Source: Pseudomonas viridiflava
Lineage (GTDB): Bacteria; Pseudomonadota; Gammaproteobacteria; Pseudomonadales; Pseudomonadaceae
Direction of reading: 5' to 3'
NCBI RefSeq assembly: GCF_900573885.1
Contig: NZ_UPSE01000493.1
Location: 62,001 to 126,000 of the forward strand
DNA: 64,000 nucleotides
This document shows positions 34,446 to 45,006 of this stretch, piece after piece; the stretch's first letter is position 1; each line of letters begins with the position of its first letter. The position numbers and the translations under genes were made by a program. The notes below the pieces were generated by a model that searched no databases, was not told where the DNA came from, and saw nothing but the letters and a program-made list of their open reading frames with translations.

Positions 34446-35978
34446 TCAGTTGCGGGTCCAGGCCATTTGCCAATGCGAACCGGTGCCCGGCTCGTAATGG
34501 GTTGCCCCGGTGCTCCACTGCACGCAGTAGCCGCTGTAAGGGAACGGCTTGCAGGTGTAGGTGTTGCCATCACGGGCCAACACTTTAGTCCCGGCCTTGT
34601 AGCTCTTCAGACTATTGGGGAACACATAGTCGTGGGCGCTGGCGGTCGGGGCTTCAATCGTGAAGCGGTGGGTTTTCTGCAGGGGTTCGCCTTGTTCCGG
34701 CTTCGCCACCACCACCAGGTCATAACGGCCGCCTGCCGGCTTTTGCAGGGTGAACATCAGGTGCGGCGAGGTAACGCCGGCGGCGCTCTGCTGGTACGCC
34801 ACGCTTTCGCCGGCGGCGTTGAACACCGTGGCGTCAACGGTGTACGGGCCACCCTCGGTCATCGCGTTGAAGTGCAGCTGAACGTTGCCGCCGTTTACCT
34901 TGTAGGTGTCTTGCAGACCGTTGAGTTGCAGACTGCCTGCGGTACCTGCCTGAGCCTGAATCTTCTGGATCTCTACCCGCACCACGTCGCTGCCCGACTT
35001 GGTGTACAGACTGTTCTGTCCGTAGTTCGGCGCCACTTCGTTGCGGGTGTTGAGCTCGCCCATCAAATAACCCGCATTGGCCTTGGCGACTTTTTGCGCC
35101 AGCAGGAAAGGCCAGATATTGGCCTGGGCCTGTTCGGCGGTTTCGATAGTCAGCGAGGTTTGCCGGTTGGTTTGTTCGCCCTGCGCGGTGAACACCCGGG
35201 TTTTCACGGTATCGCCAATGTTCAGTGCTTGCGGTTGCACGGTGCCGATGTTTTTCCAGGCCGCCGCCGGCACGGTAACCGGTGGCGTTGCGGTGCCCGG
35301 CGCGCTGGCGCTGGCGCCGTTGCCGCTGATGTTGACGTCGATCACCTGATAGAACGTGGCTGCGGTGTCGGCGATTTTCCAGGTGGCGAGAATCACGTGG
35401 TAGCCGCTGCGATCAGCCGGAATGTTCACCGTATGGTCGCTGGTGCCGCCGCTTGGTGGGCGGACGCCGTAGGCATCTTCCTGCAGTAGGGGCGTCAGCT
35501 CGAAGGCGTCGCGGGTGAGGGGCTGATTGGGATTCCAGTCTTTGCGGGTGATGAAAAACTGGTAGTACGACGTGGCGTGGCCGGCGGTGTAGCGCCACTT
35601 GAACGTGTTGGGGCCAGGGTTGATCGGATTTTTTGCCCAGCGCGTGGCGGATTGCTCATTGAGTTGACCAAACGCCGCCATGCCGGCAGCGGCGATGGTT
35701 TCGTTGGCCGGGCCGCATTGAGTGAAATCACCCGCGCAGTAGCCGCCGTTGAAGTGATGATTGACCGACGGGCCGTATTCGAGACTCTGCGGCTCATAGG
35801 CCACGCTGCCGCAGTTGCTGTTCAGGTTGCCGCCGGAAGCGGTGCACATCACGGCACGCGACTTCGGTTGTTCCACGTAGCCGTGGGCCGAAGCCTGTTG
35901 CGCAGCCAGACCGGCCAGGCTTATCGCTGCCAGCAGCGGCAAATGACGCAGGGGCGAGTGGGGGGAGGAGGTGTTCAT
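34446..35978 (-). CDS. GbpA-like chitin-binding lytic polysaccharide monooxygenase (AA10)
   Basis: 510 residues from the ATG at 35978. Signal peptide ends QQASA; the mature protein starts with His32, the first ligand of the copper histidine brace; the second is His134 (TAGHATSYYQFF), with axial Phe209 (ATFYQVID). The AA10 domain spans about 32-215. Two further beta domains (about 240-340 and 370-450) resemble the GbpA inserts, and the C-terminus has an aromatic-rich chitin-binding module. Likely secreted to cleave crystalline chitin and possibly adhere to chitinous surfaces. It interrupts the usual hslV-SPOR-argS neighbourhood. Confidence 0.88.
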   Translation of the reverse strand: MNTSSPHSPLRHLPLLAAISLAGLAAQQASAHGYVEQPKSRAVMCTASGGNLNSNCGSVAYEPQSLEYGPSVNHHFNGGYCAGDFTQCGPANETIAAAGMAAFGQLNEQSATRWAKNPINPGPNTFKWRYTAGHATSYYQFFITRKDWNPNQPLTRDAFELTPLLQEDAYGVRPPSGGTSDHTVNIPADRSGYHVILATWKIADTAATFYQVIDVNISGNGASASAPGTATPPVTVPAAAWKNIGTVQPQALNIGDTVKTRVFTAQGEQTNRQTSLTIETAEQAQANIWPFLLAQKVAKANAGYLMGELNTRNEVAPNYGQNSLYTKSGSDVVRVEIQKIQAQAGTAGSLQLNGLQDTYKVNGGNVQLHFNAMTEGGPYTVDATVFNAAGESVAYQQSAAGVTSPHLMFTLQKPAGGRYDLVVVAKPEQGEPLQKTHRFTIEAPTASAHDYVFPNSLKSYKAGTKVLARDGNTYTCKPFPYSGYCVQWSTGATHYEPGTGSHWQMAWTRN

Positions 35979-36051
35979 ACCAAGCGACCTTATAAAAATG
36001 AGGGGACGCTCAGGCTTGTTCCATTGGTGGATAGCGTTTTTAAACGACAAA

Positions 36052-36082
36052 GCCCGAGCGGCATCAACAATGCCGCTCGGGC
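36052..36082 (-). terminator. Terminator of argS-SPOR transcript
   Basis: 13-bp stem GCCCGAGCGGCAT / ATGCCGCTCGGGC with loop CAACA, followed on the minus strand by TTTGTCGTTTAA. Confidence 0.75.
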
Positions 36083-36143
36083 GCTGGCAGTTATGTCAGA
36101 AGCCTCCCAGCGAAAGGGCGGCCGCTTTTTCGACTGAAGTGGG

Positions 36144-36824
36144 CTAACGACCTTGGCGCTGTTGCAGCAGCAGATTGCTGAAGCCGCTGCCGGCCAGTTT
36201 TTTCTGTGCTGCGGTCAGCTGCTCGCGGTTGCTGAACGGCCCCACTAGCACGCGGTACCAGGTTTCTTCGCGCACCGTGCCGGACTCCACCTGCACGTCC
36301 TGACCAAGCAGAATGATTTGCGCGCGAACCTTGTCGGCATCGTCTTGCTTGCGGAACGAACCGGCCTGCAGGAAGTACTGGGTTACCGCCGCTTTTACCG
36401 CAGTGGGCAAAGGTGGCGGAGTTTCACCTTTCAGCGCCGCTTCAGCGCGCGCGGCGTCGGCCTTGGCGAGTTCAGCCGGAGTGGCCGGTGGCGGTGTTTT
36501 CTCCGGTACGGCTTCCGGCGGCACGATCACTTCAGACTCGGGCAGCAGCGTGTAGAAGTCGTACTTGGGTTTGACCGGGCCGCTGGGCGTTGGCGTGTTC
36601 GCGTTGGCTGGGGTCTTCGGTGCGACGGTGGTTCTGCTCGCTTTATCGTCCGGTTTTTCACGCTGAATTTCTTTGCGTCCCGGCTCCAGCTTCATCAGCA
36701 CCACAATAAAGGCGCCGATCGCCAAGCCGCAAGCCAACCAGATCCAGCCTGGTACAGGGCGTTTGGCAGGTGCCTGGTAGCGGCTGGCGCCGCGCTTGGG
36801 TGCTGGTTTTTTCTTGGCCGCCAA
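36144..36824 (-). CDS. SPOR-domain inner-membrane protein
   Basis: 226 residues. The start is a TTG at 36824, one base past the argS stop, with GGAG about 11 bases upstream inside argS. The product begins with a basic stretch (AAKKKPAPKRGASRYQ). A single membrane helix lies at about 27-47, a Pro-rich linker follows, and the SPOR domain (about 150-226: YFLQAGSFRKQDDADKVRAQI, WYRVLVGPFSNREQ) binds denuded peptidoglycan strands at the septum. Probably an FtsN-like cell-division accessory protein; co-transcribed with argS. Confidence 0.88.
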   Translation of the reverse strand: MAAKKKPAPKRGASRYQAPAKRPVPGWIWLACGLAIGAFIVVLMKLEPGRKEIQREKPDDKASRTTVAPKTPANANTPTPSGPVKPKYDFYTLLPESEVIVPPEAVPEKTPPPATPAELAKADAARAEAALKGETPPPLPTAVKAAVTQYFLQAGSFRKQDDADKVRAQIILLGQDVQVESGTVREETWYRVLVGPFSNREQLTAAQKKLAGSGFSNLLLQQRQGR

Positions 36825-36825
36825 C

Positions 36826-38565
36826 TTACATGCGCTCCAGGGTTTCCAGGCCCAGCAGTTCCAGCCCTTGCTTGAGGGTGCGGCCAGTCAGGGCCGCCAG
36901 ACGCAGACGGCTTTGCTGAGTGGCCGGCTCTTCGGCGGCAAGAATCGGGCAGTGTTCGTAGAAGCTGGAAAACAGACCGGCCAGCTCATAGAGGTACGTG
37001 CACAAGGTATGCGGCGTGCCTTTCTCGGCCACGTTGGTCAGCACCTCACCAAATTGCGCGAGCTTGGCGGCCAGGTCTTGCTCCTGCACGGCGTCCAGAC
37101 GGATCTGGCCTTCCACTTCGTCGTAGCCCTTGCCCAGCTTGCGGAAGATGCTCGCGACGCGGGTGTAGGCGTAAAGCAGGTACGGCGCGGTATTGCCTTC
37201 AAAGCTGAGCATCTGCTCGAAGTTGAAGCTGTAGTCGCTGGTGCGGTGCTTGCTGAGGTCGGCATATTTCACCGAACCGATCCCTACCACGCGGGCGATG
37301 GTGCGCAGCTCGTCTTCGCTGAGCTCCAGATTCTTTTCTTTGACCAGCGCGTAGGCACGTTCCTGCGCCTCATCGAGCAGGTCGATGAGTTTGACGGTAC
37401 CGCCATCGCGGGTTTTGAACGGTTTGCCATCGGCACCGTTCATGGTGCCAAAGCCCATGTGCTCGAGCTGCATGCCCGGGTGGACGAAGCCTGCGCGGCG
37501 TGCCACTTCAAACACTTGCTGGAAATGCAGGGCCTGGCGCTGGTCGACGAAATACAGCACACGGTCGGCCTTGAGCACCTGGCTGCGGTAGCGCATGGCG
37601 GCCAGGTCCGTGGTGGCATACAGGTAACCGCCGCCGGCCTTTTGCACGATGACCGGCAGCGGATTGCCTTCAGCGTTTTTGAATTCGTCGAGGAACACGC
37701 ACTGGGCGCCATTGCTCTCGACCAGCAGCCCGGCGCTTTTCAGGTCGGCGACCACATTCGCCAGGTCATCGTTGTACGCGCTCTCGCCTTTCACGTCGGC
37801 TGGCGTCAGCTTCACGTTCAGGCGGTCGTAGGCTTTCTGGCAGTGAGCCAGGGAAATGGCGTTGAAGCGGTGCCACAGGCGCATGCATTCCGGTTCGCCT
37901 GCTTGCAGTTGCACAACCAGCTCGCGGGCGCGATCAGCGAATTCAGGCGACTCATCGAAACGCTGCTTGGCGGCGCGGTAGAAGCCTTCGAGGTCGGACA
38001 ATTCGGTTTCGCTGGTGGCCGGGTTTTCCTGCAGGAACGCCAGCAGCATGCCGAACTGGGTGCCCCAGTCGCCCACGTGGTTCTGGCGGATAACCGTGTC
38101 CCCAAGGAATTCCAGTACGCGCGATACCCCGTCCCCAATGATGGTGGAGCGCAGGTGGCCGACGTGCATTTCTTTCGCCAGATTGGGCGACGACAAATCG
38201 ACAACCACGCGCTGCGCCGGCCCGCTTTTGCGCACGGCCAGCTTGCTGTCGGCCAGAGCCTGCTCGAGGCGCTCGGCGAGCGCCTGGGTGTCCTGGTAGA
38301 AGTTGAGAAAACCGGGGCCGGCGATTTCGGCCTTGCGGATCTGTGGGTCGGCCGGCAGGGCCGCGATGATTTTTTCCGCCAGGTCGCGCGGCTTCATGGC
38401 GGCAGGCTTGGCCAGCATCATGGCGATGTTGCTGGCGAAATCACCGTGGGTTTTGTCTTTGGTGTTTTCGACCTGAATCACAGGCGTCAGGCCTTCGGGC
38501 AGTACGCCTTCGCTGACGAGACGGGTGAGGGCTTGCTGGATCAGGTGGCGAATGGTGTCTTTCAT
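36826..38565 (-). CDS. argS: Arginyl-tRNA synthetase
   Basis: 579 residues from the ATG at 38565 ([20 protein letters not shown]); the frame continues 34 residues upstream without support. HIGH-like motif is HVGH in [22 protein letters not shown], and the anticodon-binding helical domain ends in [15 protein letters not shown]. Charges tRNA-Arg. Upstream of the SPOR gene. Confidence 0.97.
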   Translation of the reverse strand: MKDTIRHLIQQALTRLVSEGVLPEGLTPVIQVENTKDKTHGDFASNIAMMLAKPAAMKPRDLAEKIIAALPADPQIRKAEIAGPGFLNFYQDTQALAERLEQALADSKLAVRKSGPAQRVVVDLSSPNLAKEMHVGHLRSTIIGDGVSRVLEFLGDTVIRQNHVGDWGTQFGMLLAFLQENPATSETELSDLEGFYRAAKQRFDESPEFADRARELVVQLQAGEPECMRLWHRFNAISLAHCQKAYDRLNVKLTPADVKGESAYNDDLANVVADLKSAGLLVESNGAQCVFLDEFKNAEGNPLPVIVQKAGGGYLYATTDLAAMRYRSQVLKADRVLYFVDQRQALHFQQVFEVARRAGFVHPGMQLEHMGFGTMNGADGKPFKTRDGGTVKLIDLLDEAQERAYALVKEKNLELSEDELRTIARVVGIGSVKYADLSKHRTSDYSFNFEQMLSFEGNTAPYLLYAYTRVASIFRKLGKGYDEVEGQIRLDAVQEQDLAAKLAQFGEVLTNVAEKGTPHTLCTYLYELAGLFSSFYEHCPILAAEEPATQQSRLRLAALTGRTLKQGLELLGLETLERM

Positions 38566-38701
38566 GGTCTGCTCGTGCGGCCATCGAGGCGCCTGGGGCG
38601 CCGGAAAGCGGGTGGAAAATAGGCCATTATCCGTGGCGAAGGCGGCATTGCCAACCGCACCGGCCATCAGTGTGACGGCGACGCGCCCTGATAGCGTGTA
38701 T

Positions 38702-38729
38702 GAAAAACGGCTCGTTGCCTGCGTTTTTC
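38702..38729 (-). terminator. Putative terminator at the end of priA
   Basis: GAAAAACG / CGTTTTTC stem overlapping the priA stop at 38729-38731. The stem itself supplies the T-run. Moderate support only. Confidence 0.4.
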
Positions 38730-40948
38730 TAGAACAGGTCGATCGGATCCACGTCCAGAGACCAGCGCACGGCGCGCCCGCTTGGCATTTTCTCCAGCGC
38801 CGTCATCCAGTAGTTGAGCAACTGATGCAGCGGTGCCCGGGCGTTGGCTTGCACCAGTAACTGAGCCCGATAGCGCCCGGCACGGCGTTCCATCGGAGCG
38901 GGCACCGGCCCCAGTAGTTCAATGCCGCTGAGGTTCAGTTCGCCGAGCAGATGCTCGGCTTCGGTACAGGCATCATCCAGAAAACCTTCGGCCTGACCGG
39001 GCTTGTGCGCTTCGGCGCGCAGCAATGCCAGATGGCAGAACGGCGGCAGGCCGGCCGCGCGGCGTTCGCTCAGCGCTTGTTCGGCAAAGGCGAAATAGCC
39101 TTGCTCGGTCAGTTGCACCAGCAGCGGGTGATCGGCCAGGTGCGTTTGAATGATCACCTTGCCCGGTTCTTCAGCCCGGCCCGCGCGCCCGGCGACCTGC
39201 ACGATCAATTGAGCCATGCGCTCGCTGGCGCGGAAGTCCGCAGAAAACAGGCCGCCGTCGGCATCCAGAATGGAAACCAGCGTCACCCGTGGGAAGTGAT
39301 GCCCTTTGGCCAACATTTGCGTGCCGATAAGAATGCACGGCTCACCTTTGTTGATGGTGTTGAACAGATTCTGCATCGCATCTTTGCGCGACGTGCTCTC
39401 GCGGTCGACGCGCAGCACCGGCACATCGGGGAACAGAGTGGCCAGGCGGTCCTCGGCGCGCTCGGTGCCTGCGCCTACCGGGCGCAAATCGACCTGAGCA
39501 CATTTCGGGCAATTGCTCGGCTGGCGCTCGACATGGCCGCAATGGTGGCAGCGCAATTCGCGCGAGCGCTGGTGCACGGTCATGCGGGCGTCGCAGCGCG
39601 GGCATTCCGATAGCCAGCCGCAGTCGTGGCAGAGCAGCGTCGGCGCAAAGCCGCGACGGTTGAGGAACACCAGAACCTGCTGGCCCGCCGCCAGGGTCTG
39701 GCCGATAGCTTGCTGCATCGGCCCGGAAATGCCGCTGTCCAGTGGCCGGCTTTTTATATCCAGCCGCAGAAAGCGCGGTTGCTGCGCACCGCCGGCCCGC
39801 TGGGTCAAACGCAGCAGACCATAGCGGCCTGAGTGGGCGTTTTGCAGGCTTTCCAGCGATGGGGTCGCCGAGCCGAGCACGATGGGGACGTTCTCCTGCC
39901 GCGCTCGCACCAAAGCCAGATCGCGTGCGTGATAGCGCAGCCCTTCCTGCTGTTTATAAGAAGCGTCGTGTTCTTCGTCGATGATGATCAGGCCGGGATT
40001 CTTCATTGGCGTGAACAAGGCCGAGCGGGTGCCAATGATAATGTCGGCCTCGCCGTCACGGGCGGCGAGCCAGGCGTCGAGACGTTCGCGGTCGTTGACG
40101 GCCGAGTGCAGCAACGCGATGCGTGCGTTGAACCGGCGTTCAAAGCGCGCCAGTGTCTGTGGCCCCAGGTTGATTTCAGGAATCAACACCAGCGCCTGCT
40201 TGCCAGCTTCCAGGGTTTCGCGGATGAGCTGCAAATACACTTCGGTTTTGCCGCTGCCGGTGACGCCCGCAAGCAGAAAGGCATTGAACGTGCCGAAGCC
40301 GCTGCGGATGGCTTCGGTAGCGGCGCGTTGTTCGGGGTTCAGCGGCAGTTCAGGCTGGGCAAGCCAGTTGCCGTGGCGCTCGATGGCGGCGTGGCGACGG
40401 GCTTCGACGGTAACCAGCCCTTTTTCACGCAGCAGATCCAGGCTGTCTTTGTTCAGCTGCAATTGACTTAGCAGTCGGTGCGCCACGCCGTGCGGGTGCT
40501 GCGCGATGATTTTCAAAGCGTCGCGTTGGCGCGGAGCGCGGGCCAGTCTTGGATCATCTGCCGACGCGCCGTCAGCCACTTGCCAGAAACGTTCCTGGCG
40601 CGCTTCGGCCGGTTCGCCCTGGCGCAGCAAGGTAGGCAGCGCCCAGCTGAAGGTGTCGCCGAGGCTGTGCTGGTAGTACTGCGCGGTCCACAGGCACAAC
40701 TTGAAAAAAGCCGGCGGTACGGGCGACTGGTCGTCGAGCAGGGCGATGGCCGGTTTGAGCTTGTCGGCCGGCACGTCGCTGTGATCGGTGGTCTCTACCA
40801 GGATGCCGATTATTTCCCGTTTGCCGAACGGCACGCGCAGGCGCATGCCCGGCTGCAAGTCGCTGGCTGACACGCCTTTGGGGGCCAGGTAGTCGAACAG
40901 GCGGCGCAGGGGAGAGGGCAGGGCGAGGCGCAATATGACGGCGGGCAC
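38729..40948 (-). CDS. priA: Primosomal replication protein N' (PriA helicase)
   Basis: 739 residues from the GTG at 40948 (AGGA upstream), giving the family start [22 protein letters not shown]; the frame opens 14 codons earlier. Walker A is [13 protein letters not shown], Walker [12 protein letters not shown], and the zinc-finger cysteines are [13 protein letters not shown] and [17 protein letters not shown]. Restarts stalled forks. Divergent from rpmE. Confidence 0.96.
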   Translation of the reverse strand: MPAVILRLALPSPLRRLFDYLAPKGVSASDLQPGMRLRVPFGKREIIGILVETTDHSDVPADKLKPAIALLDDQSPVPPAFFKLCLWTAQYYQHSLGDTFSWALPTLLRQGEPAEARQERFWQVADGASADDPRLARAPRQRDALKIIAQHPHGVAHRLLSQLQLNKDSLDLLREKGLVTVEARRHAAIERHGNWLAQPELPLNPEQRAATEAIRSGFGTFNAFLLAGVTGSGKTEVYLQLIRETLEAGKQALVLIPEINLGPQTLARFERRFNARIALLHSAVNDRERLDAWLAARDGEADIIIGTRSALFTPMKNPGLIIIDEEHDASYKQQEGLRYHARDLALVRARQENVPIVLGSATPSLESLQNAHSGRYGLLRLTQRAGGAQQPRFLRLDIKSRPLDSGISGPMQQAIGQTLAAGQQVLVFLNRRGFAPTLLCHDCGWLSECPRCDARMTVHQRSRELRCHHCGHVERQPSNCPKCAQVDLRPVGAGTERAEDRLATLFPDVPVLRVDRESTSRKDAMQNLFNTINKGEPCILIGTQMLAKGHHFPRVTLVSILDADGGLFSADFRASERMAQLIVQVAGRAGRAEEPGKVIIQTHLADHPLLVQLTEQGYFAFAEQALSERRAAGLPPFCHLALLRAEAHKPGQAEGFLDDACTEAEHLLGELNLSGIELLGPVPAPMERRAGRYRAQLLVQANARAPLHQLLNYWMTALEKMPSGRAVRWSLDVDPIDLF

Positions 40949-41007
40949 GCGGAAAGGTCCTGGAAAACGAGGCGCGATGTTAGCACGCACATGACTGACG
41001 ATCGGTC

Positions 41008-41035
41008 TTGCGTGACCGCCGCACTCTGATAAGAT
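41008..41035 (+). promoter_or_regulatory. Sigma-70-like promoter of rpmE
   Basis: TTGCGT, 16-base spacer, TAAGAT, ending about 70 bases before the rpmE start, in the spacer with divergent priA. Confidence 0.5.
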
Positions 41036-41106
41036 ACGCGGCCTAATTCCGTGCGGTACTCGACAATAGTGTTGGGTGGCGGCGCGATAGGCCTGAGGAA
41101 TACACC

Positions 41107-41322
41107 ATGAAAGCTGATATCCATCCAGTATACGAAGCCGTAACCGCTACCTGCAGCTGCGGTAACGTGATCGAGACTCGCTCCACCCTGGCCAAGCCGC
41201 TGAGCCTGGACGTGTGCAACGAGTGCCACCCGTTCTACACCGGCAAGCAGAAAGTGCTGGACGTTGGCGGCCGTGTTGATCGCTTCAAGCAGCGTTTCGG
41301 TGTGTTCGGTTCCAAGGCCTGA
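41107..41322 (+). CDS. rpmE: 50S ribosomal protein L31
   Basis: 71 residues. Cys16-x-Cys18 and Cys37-x2-Cys40 are present, so this is the zinc-binding (C+) form of L31. [20 protein letters not shown] and [14 protein letters not shown] are characteristic. The zinc-independent paralogue (ykgM type) is not in the window. Confidence 0.97.
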   Translation: MKADIHPVYEAVTATCSCGNVIETRSTLAKPLSLDVCNECHPFYTGKQKVLDVGGRVDRFKQRFGVFGSKA

Positions 41323-41348
41323 TTGGTCTTGTTGCCTCGGAAGGCCTG

Positions 41349-42149
41349 ATGGGCTTTTCGGTGATAGTGAAAAAGGCGTCCCTTGTGGGCGCCTTTTTCG
41401 TTTCTGCTGTTTTTCTTCCGCCGGCCGCCGCGTTTTGTCCGACGCCCGACGGGCTTCCTGTCGTTCGCGTACAAAAAGTGGTCGATGGCGACACGGTTCG
41501 TTTGACTGACGGTCGCAGCGTCCGGCTCATTGGCATTAATGCGCCGGAAGTCGCCCACAAGCAGCGCCCCGCTCAGCCGCTCGCCGAACAGGCCAGGCAG
41601 CGACTGCAGGCATTGGTGGCGGCAAGCTCCGGGCAGGTTTCGATACAGGTTGGTCAGCAGGCCAAAGATCATTACGGTCGCACCCTGGCGCATATCTACG
41701 ATGCGACGGGACGCAACCTCGAAGCGCAGCTGCTCGCCGAAGGGCTCGGCTTCCAGGTCGCCATCGCGCCGAATGTGGCGCTGCTGACGTGCCAGCAAGC
41801 CGCAGAGCGCAGCGCTCGTACTGCGCGGCTGGGTGTGTGGCGTCAACCGCCGGCGCGTGCGGCCTCTCAGCTCAACGACAGTGGCTTCGCATTAATTCAA
41901 GGCCAAGTCGTAAAGGTTGAGCAGAATCGGGGCGGCATCTGGTTGCAACTGGATGGACCGCTGGTGGTGCAGGTGGCTAAAAAGGCGTTGCCAGCGTTCG
42001 ATGCAAAAACGCTACGCTCACTGCAGGGCCGGCGTATTGAAGTGCGCGGCTGGGTGATTGATCGTTCGCGTCGGGGCAATCAGCAGCCTGATCAGGCCCG
42101 CTGGATGTTGCCGCTGACGCATCCGGGAATGCTGGAGGTTCTGCCGTGA
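41349..42149 (+). CDS. Thermonuclease (SNase)-family protein
   Basis: 266 residues with an N-terminal signal-like segment (VGAFFVSAVFLPPAAAFC) indicating export. The SNase domain (about 42-165) has VVDGDTVRLTDGRSVRLIGINAPEV and YGRTLAHIYDATGRNLEAQLLAEGLG, matching the calcium and catalytic positions of micrococcal nuclease-like proteins. A second small beta-rich domain follows (about 180-266). It overlaps the start of the next gene (GTG/TGA), so both are probably translated together. Confidence 0.87.
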   Translation: MGFSVIVKKASLVGAFFVSAVFLPPAAAFCPTPDGLPVVRVQKVVDGDTVRLTDGRSVRLIGINAPEVAHKQRPAQPLAEQARQRLQALVAASSGQVSIQVGQQAKDHYGRTLAHIYDATGRNLEAQLLAEGLGFQVAIAPNVALLTCQQAAERSARTARLGVWRQPPARAASQLNDSGFALIQGQVVKVEQNRGGIWLQLDGPLVVQVAKKALPAFDAKTLRSLQGRRIEVRGWVIDRSRRGNQQPDQARWMLPLTHPGMLEVLP

Positions 42150-43579
42150 GAATCCGTCTGTTGGGCCTGCTGGCAATGCTCATGCTGCAAGGCTGCGCGC
42201 AAAACCCGGCCACGGGCGAAAGCAATTTCGTGATGATGAGCGAGCGCCAGGAACTCGAGCTCGGCCGCAGCTACAGCCAGGAAATCGCCAAGCAGTACCC
42301 GCGCTATCCCGATGAAAAGCTTCAGGCTTACGTTCAGCAAGTGGGCGAGCGCGTCGCCCGGCACAGCCATCGTGGCAACCTCACCTATCACTTCACGGTT
42401 ATCGACAGCCCCGATATCAACGCCTTCGCGCTGCCGGGCGGCTACATCTATATCCACCGTGGGTTGCTCGCGTATCTGAGTTCCGAAGCCGAGCTTGCCG
42501 CTGTGCTCGGTCATGAAGTCGGCCACGTCACGGCGCGCCATAGCGTGCAGCAGCAAAGCCAGTCACAGGCGTGGGGCATTCTTGGCCAGGCGGTTGCCAT
42601 CGGCACGGGCGTTGGCGCTGCGGCGGATGTGACCAGCGCTCTGGGCTCGGCTTTCGTGCGCGGCTACGGGCGTGACATGGAGTTGCAGGCGGATGGTCTC
42701 GGTGCGCAATATCTGGCTCGCGCCGGGTACGACCCGCAAGCGATGATCGAAGTGGTCGAGGTGCTGAAAAGCCAGGACGACTACGCGCGCGACGAGGCCG
42801 GGAGGGCTGGCAAGGCAGAACCGACTTCCAGCTACCACGGCGTGTTTGACACCCATCCGGGCAATGATCAGCGCCTACAGCAAGTCGTGGGGCCGGCTCG
42901 GGCATTGGCCACCGGGCAACAGGAAGTGGGGCGCGACGTGTTTATGCAGCACCTCGACGGGCTGCCTTACGGCGACTCCGAGTCGACGGGTATTCGTCGT
43001 GGGCAGCAGTTCTATCACGCCGAACTGGATTTCACCTTCAGCGCTCCGCAGGGCTGGGAACTGGTGAATCGACCAGACGCCGTGATTGCCCATACGGCCG
43101 GGCAGGATGCGTTTATCGCGGTGGTGTTGGAAAAGCCCAAGCCTGGGCAAACGCCCCAGCAATTCATCCGCTCGAAGGTGCAAGGCAGCCTGACGGATGA
43201 GCGCGATCTTCAACAGGCCGGGTTGCAGGGGTACACCGCAATCATTCCCGGGCGTCCGGCAAAGCGGGTGGCTGCAATCTATAAAGGCGATTCGGCGTAT
43301 GTCTTTATCGCCAGCGTAAAAGCGCCTGCTTCGCTGCAAACCGAAGACGAAAATTTCCTCAAAGTGATCAATAGTTTTCGACCTCTGAGGGCGGACGAGC
43401 GTAAGCTAGCGCAACCTCTCCGGCTGCAACTGGTGCGTGCCACAAGCGCGCAAACCATGACCAAGCTAGCTCAGGGCAGTACGCTGCCCGGTGACGCCGA
43501 GTCCCGTCTGCGCCTACTCAATCATCTATACCCACGTGGCGAGCCCCGTCCTGGGGATTGGCTTAAAGTCGTACGTTAG
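42146..43579 (+). CDS. M48-family zinc metalloprotease lipoprotein
   Basis: 477 residues with a GTG start overlapping the previous stop. The N-terminal lipobox is LMLQGC, so it is a lipoprotein, probably periplasmic-side. The zinc site is HEVGHVTARH (HExxH), with a downstream Glu in MELQADGLGAQYLARAGYDP. A C-terminal region (about 290-477) ends in a LysM-like PRGEPRPGDWLKVV segment. Related to BepA/LoiP outer-membrane quality-control proteases. Substrate not known. Confidence 0.9.
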   Translation: MRIRLLGLLAMLMLQGCAQNPATGESNFVMMSERQELELGRSYSQEIAKQYPRYPDEKLQAYVQQVGERVARHSHRGNLTYHFTVIDSPDINAFALPGGYIYIHRGLLAYLSSEAELAAVLGHEVGHVTARHSVQQQSQSQAWGILGQAVAIGTGVGAAADVTSALGSAFVRGYGRDMELQADGLGAQYLARAGYDPQAMIEVVEVLKSQDDYARDEAGRAGKAEPTSSYHGVFDTHPGNDQRLQQVVGPARALATGQQEVGRDVFMQHLDGLPYGDSESTGIRRGQQFYHAELDFTFSAPQGWELVNRPDAVIAHTAGQDAFIAVVLEKPKPGQTPQQFIRSKVQGSLTDERDLQQAGLQGYTAIIPGRPAKRVAAIYKGDSAYVFIASVKAPASLQTEDENFLKVINSFRPLRADERKLAQPLRLQLVRATSAQTMTKLAQGSTLPGDAESRLRLLNHLYPRGEPRPGDWLKVVR

Positions 43580-43680
43580 AGCGCTTGACAGACGTGACTG
43601 ATCAGTCTTGTTCGGGTTCGGCATCTTGCGTATCCTCGCTGCCTGTCTGATTAACAGCATAAAAATGCGGAAATGCCACC

Positions 43681-44949
43681 ATGTCTGATCTGAAAACTGC
43701 CGCTCTTGAGTACCACGCCCATCCACGTCCGGGAAAGCTGAGTGTCGAGCTGACCAAGCCCACTTCCACGGCCCGTGATCTTTCTCTGGCTTACAGCCCA
43801 GGCGTGGCTGAACCGGTGCGTGAAATCGCCCGCGATCCGGAGCTGGCTTACAAGTACACCGGTAAAGGCAACCTGGTTGCAGTGATCTCCGACGGCACCG
43901 CGATCCTGGGGCTTGGCGACCTTGGCCCACTGGCTTCCAAGCCGGTAATGGAAGGCAAAGGTGTACTGTTCAAGCGCTTCGCCGGGATCGACGTGTTCGA
44001 CATCGAAGTCGACTCGGAAAGCCCGCAGGCGTTCATCGACACCGTCAAGCGCATCTCCATCACCTTCGGCGGTATCAACCTCGAAGACATCAAGGCGCCT
44101 GAGTGCTTTGAAATTGAGCGTGCACTGATCGAACAGTGCGACATCCCGGTTTTCCACGATGACCAACACGGCACCGCAATCGTGACCGCCGCCGGCATGC
44201 TCAACGCATTGGAAATCGTTGGTAAAAACCTGTCCGATGCCAAGATCGTTTGCCTGGGCGCTGGCGCTGCCGCCATCTCGTGCATGAAGTTGCTGGTCAG
44301 CATGGGCGCCAAAATCGAAAACATCTTTATGGTCGACCGCAAAGGCGTGATTCATGCCGGCCGCGATGACCTGAACCAGTACAAAGCCGTGTTCGCTCAC
44401 GAAACCCCAAAACGCTCGTTGTCGGACGCGTTGGACGGTGCTGATGTGTTTGTGGGCCTGTCCGGTGCCAACCTGCTGACTGCGGAAAACCTGAAGCGCA
44501 TGGCGGCTGACCCGATCGTTTTCGCCTGCTCCAACCCTGATCCTGAAATTTCGCCGGAGCTGGCGCACGCCACCCGTGATGACGTGATCATGGCGACCGG
44601 TCGTTCGGATTACCCGAACCAGGTAAACAACGTGTTGGGCTTCCCGTTCATTTTCCGTGGCGCGCTCGACGTTCGTGCGACCCGCATTAATGAAGAGATG
44701 AAAATCGCCGCGGCGGTTGCTCTGCGTGAACTGGCGAAGCTTCCGGTGCCTAAGGAAGTGTGTGATGCCTACGGTGGCGTTGAGCTGTCGTTCGGTCGCC
44801 AGTACATCATTCCGAAGCCAATGGACGCGCGTTTGATCACTGTGGTCGCCGATGCCGTGGCCAAAGCGGCTATCGAAAGTGGCGTGGCAACGCTGCCGTA
44901 TCCGAAGCACTATCCGCTGACCTCGGTTGAAGATGTATTCAACGGCTAA
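43681..44949 (+). CDS. Malic enzyme (NAD(P)-dependent, without PTA domain)
   Basis: 422 residues. Contains YSPGVAEPVREIA, the catalytic-type KGVLFKRFAGIDVFDIEVDS, DDQHGTAIVTAAGMLNALEI and the dinucleotide loop GAGAAAISCMKLL. The phosphotransacetylase-like C-terminus of E. coli MaeB is absent. It converts malate to pyruvate and CO2, generating NAD(P)H; the cofactor preference is not decided here. It ends at a clear bidirectional terminator. Confidence 0.95.
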   Translation: MSDLKTAALEYHAHPRPGKLSVELTKPTSTARDLSLAYSPGVAEPVREIARDPELAYKYTGKGNLVAVISDGTAILGLGDLGPLASKPVMEGKGVLFKRFAGIDVFDIEVDSESPQAFIDTVKRISITFGGINLEDIKAPECFEIERALIEQCDIPVFHDDQHGTAIVTAAGMLNALEIVGKNLSDAKIVCLGAGAAAISCMKLLVSMGAKIENIFMVDRKGVIHAGRDDLNQYKAVFAHETPKRSLSDALDGADVFVGLSGANLLTAENLKRMAADPIVFACSNPDPEISPELAHATRDDVIMATGRSDYPNQVNNVLGFPFIFRGALDVRATRINEEMKIAAAVALRELAKLPVPKEVCDAYGGVELSFGRQYIIPKPMDARLITVVADAVAKAAIESGVATLPYPKHYPLTSVEDVFNG

Positions 44950-44965
44950 GCGATAGTTGCGCAAT

Positions 44966-44995
44966 AAAAAGCCCCGCCTGGTGCGGGGCTTTTTA
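44966..44995. terminator. Bidirectional terminator between malic enzyme and ponA
   Basis: A-run, GCCCCGC / GCGGGGC stem, CTGGT loop, T-run. It serves both convergent genes. Confidence 0.92.
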
Positions 44996-45006
44996 TTGGC
45001 CGGCGA

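Noticed and set aside
36796..38622. 608-codon plus-strand ORF opposite argS
   Set aside because: It is an antisense shadow; ArgS on the minus strand carries HVGH and the expected C-terminus.
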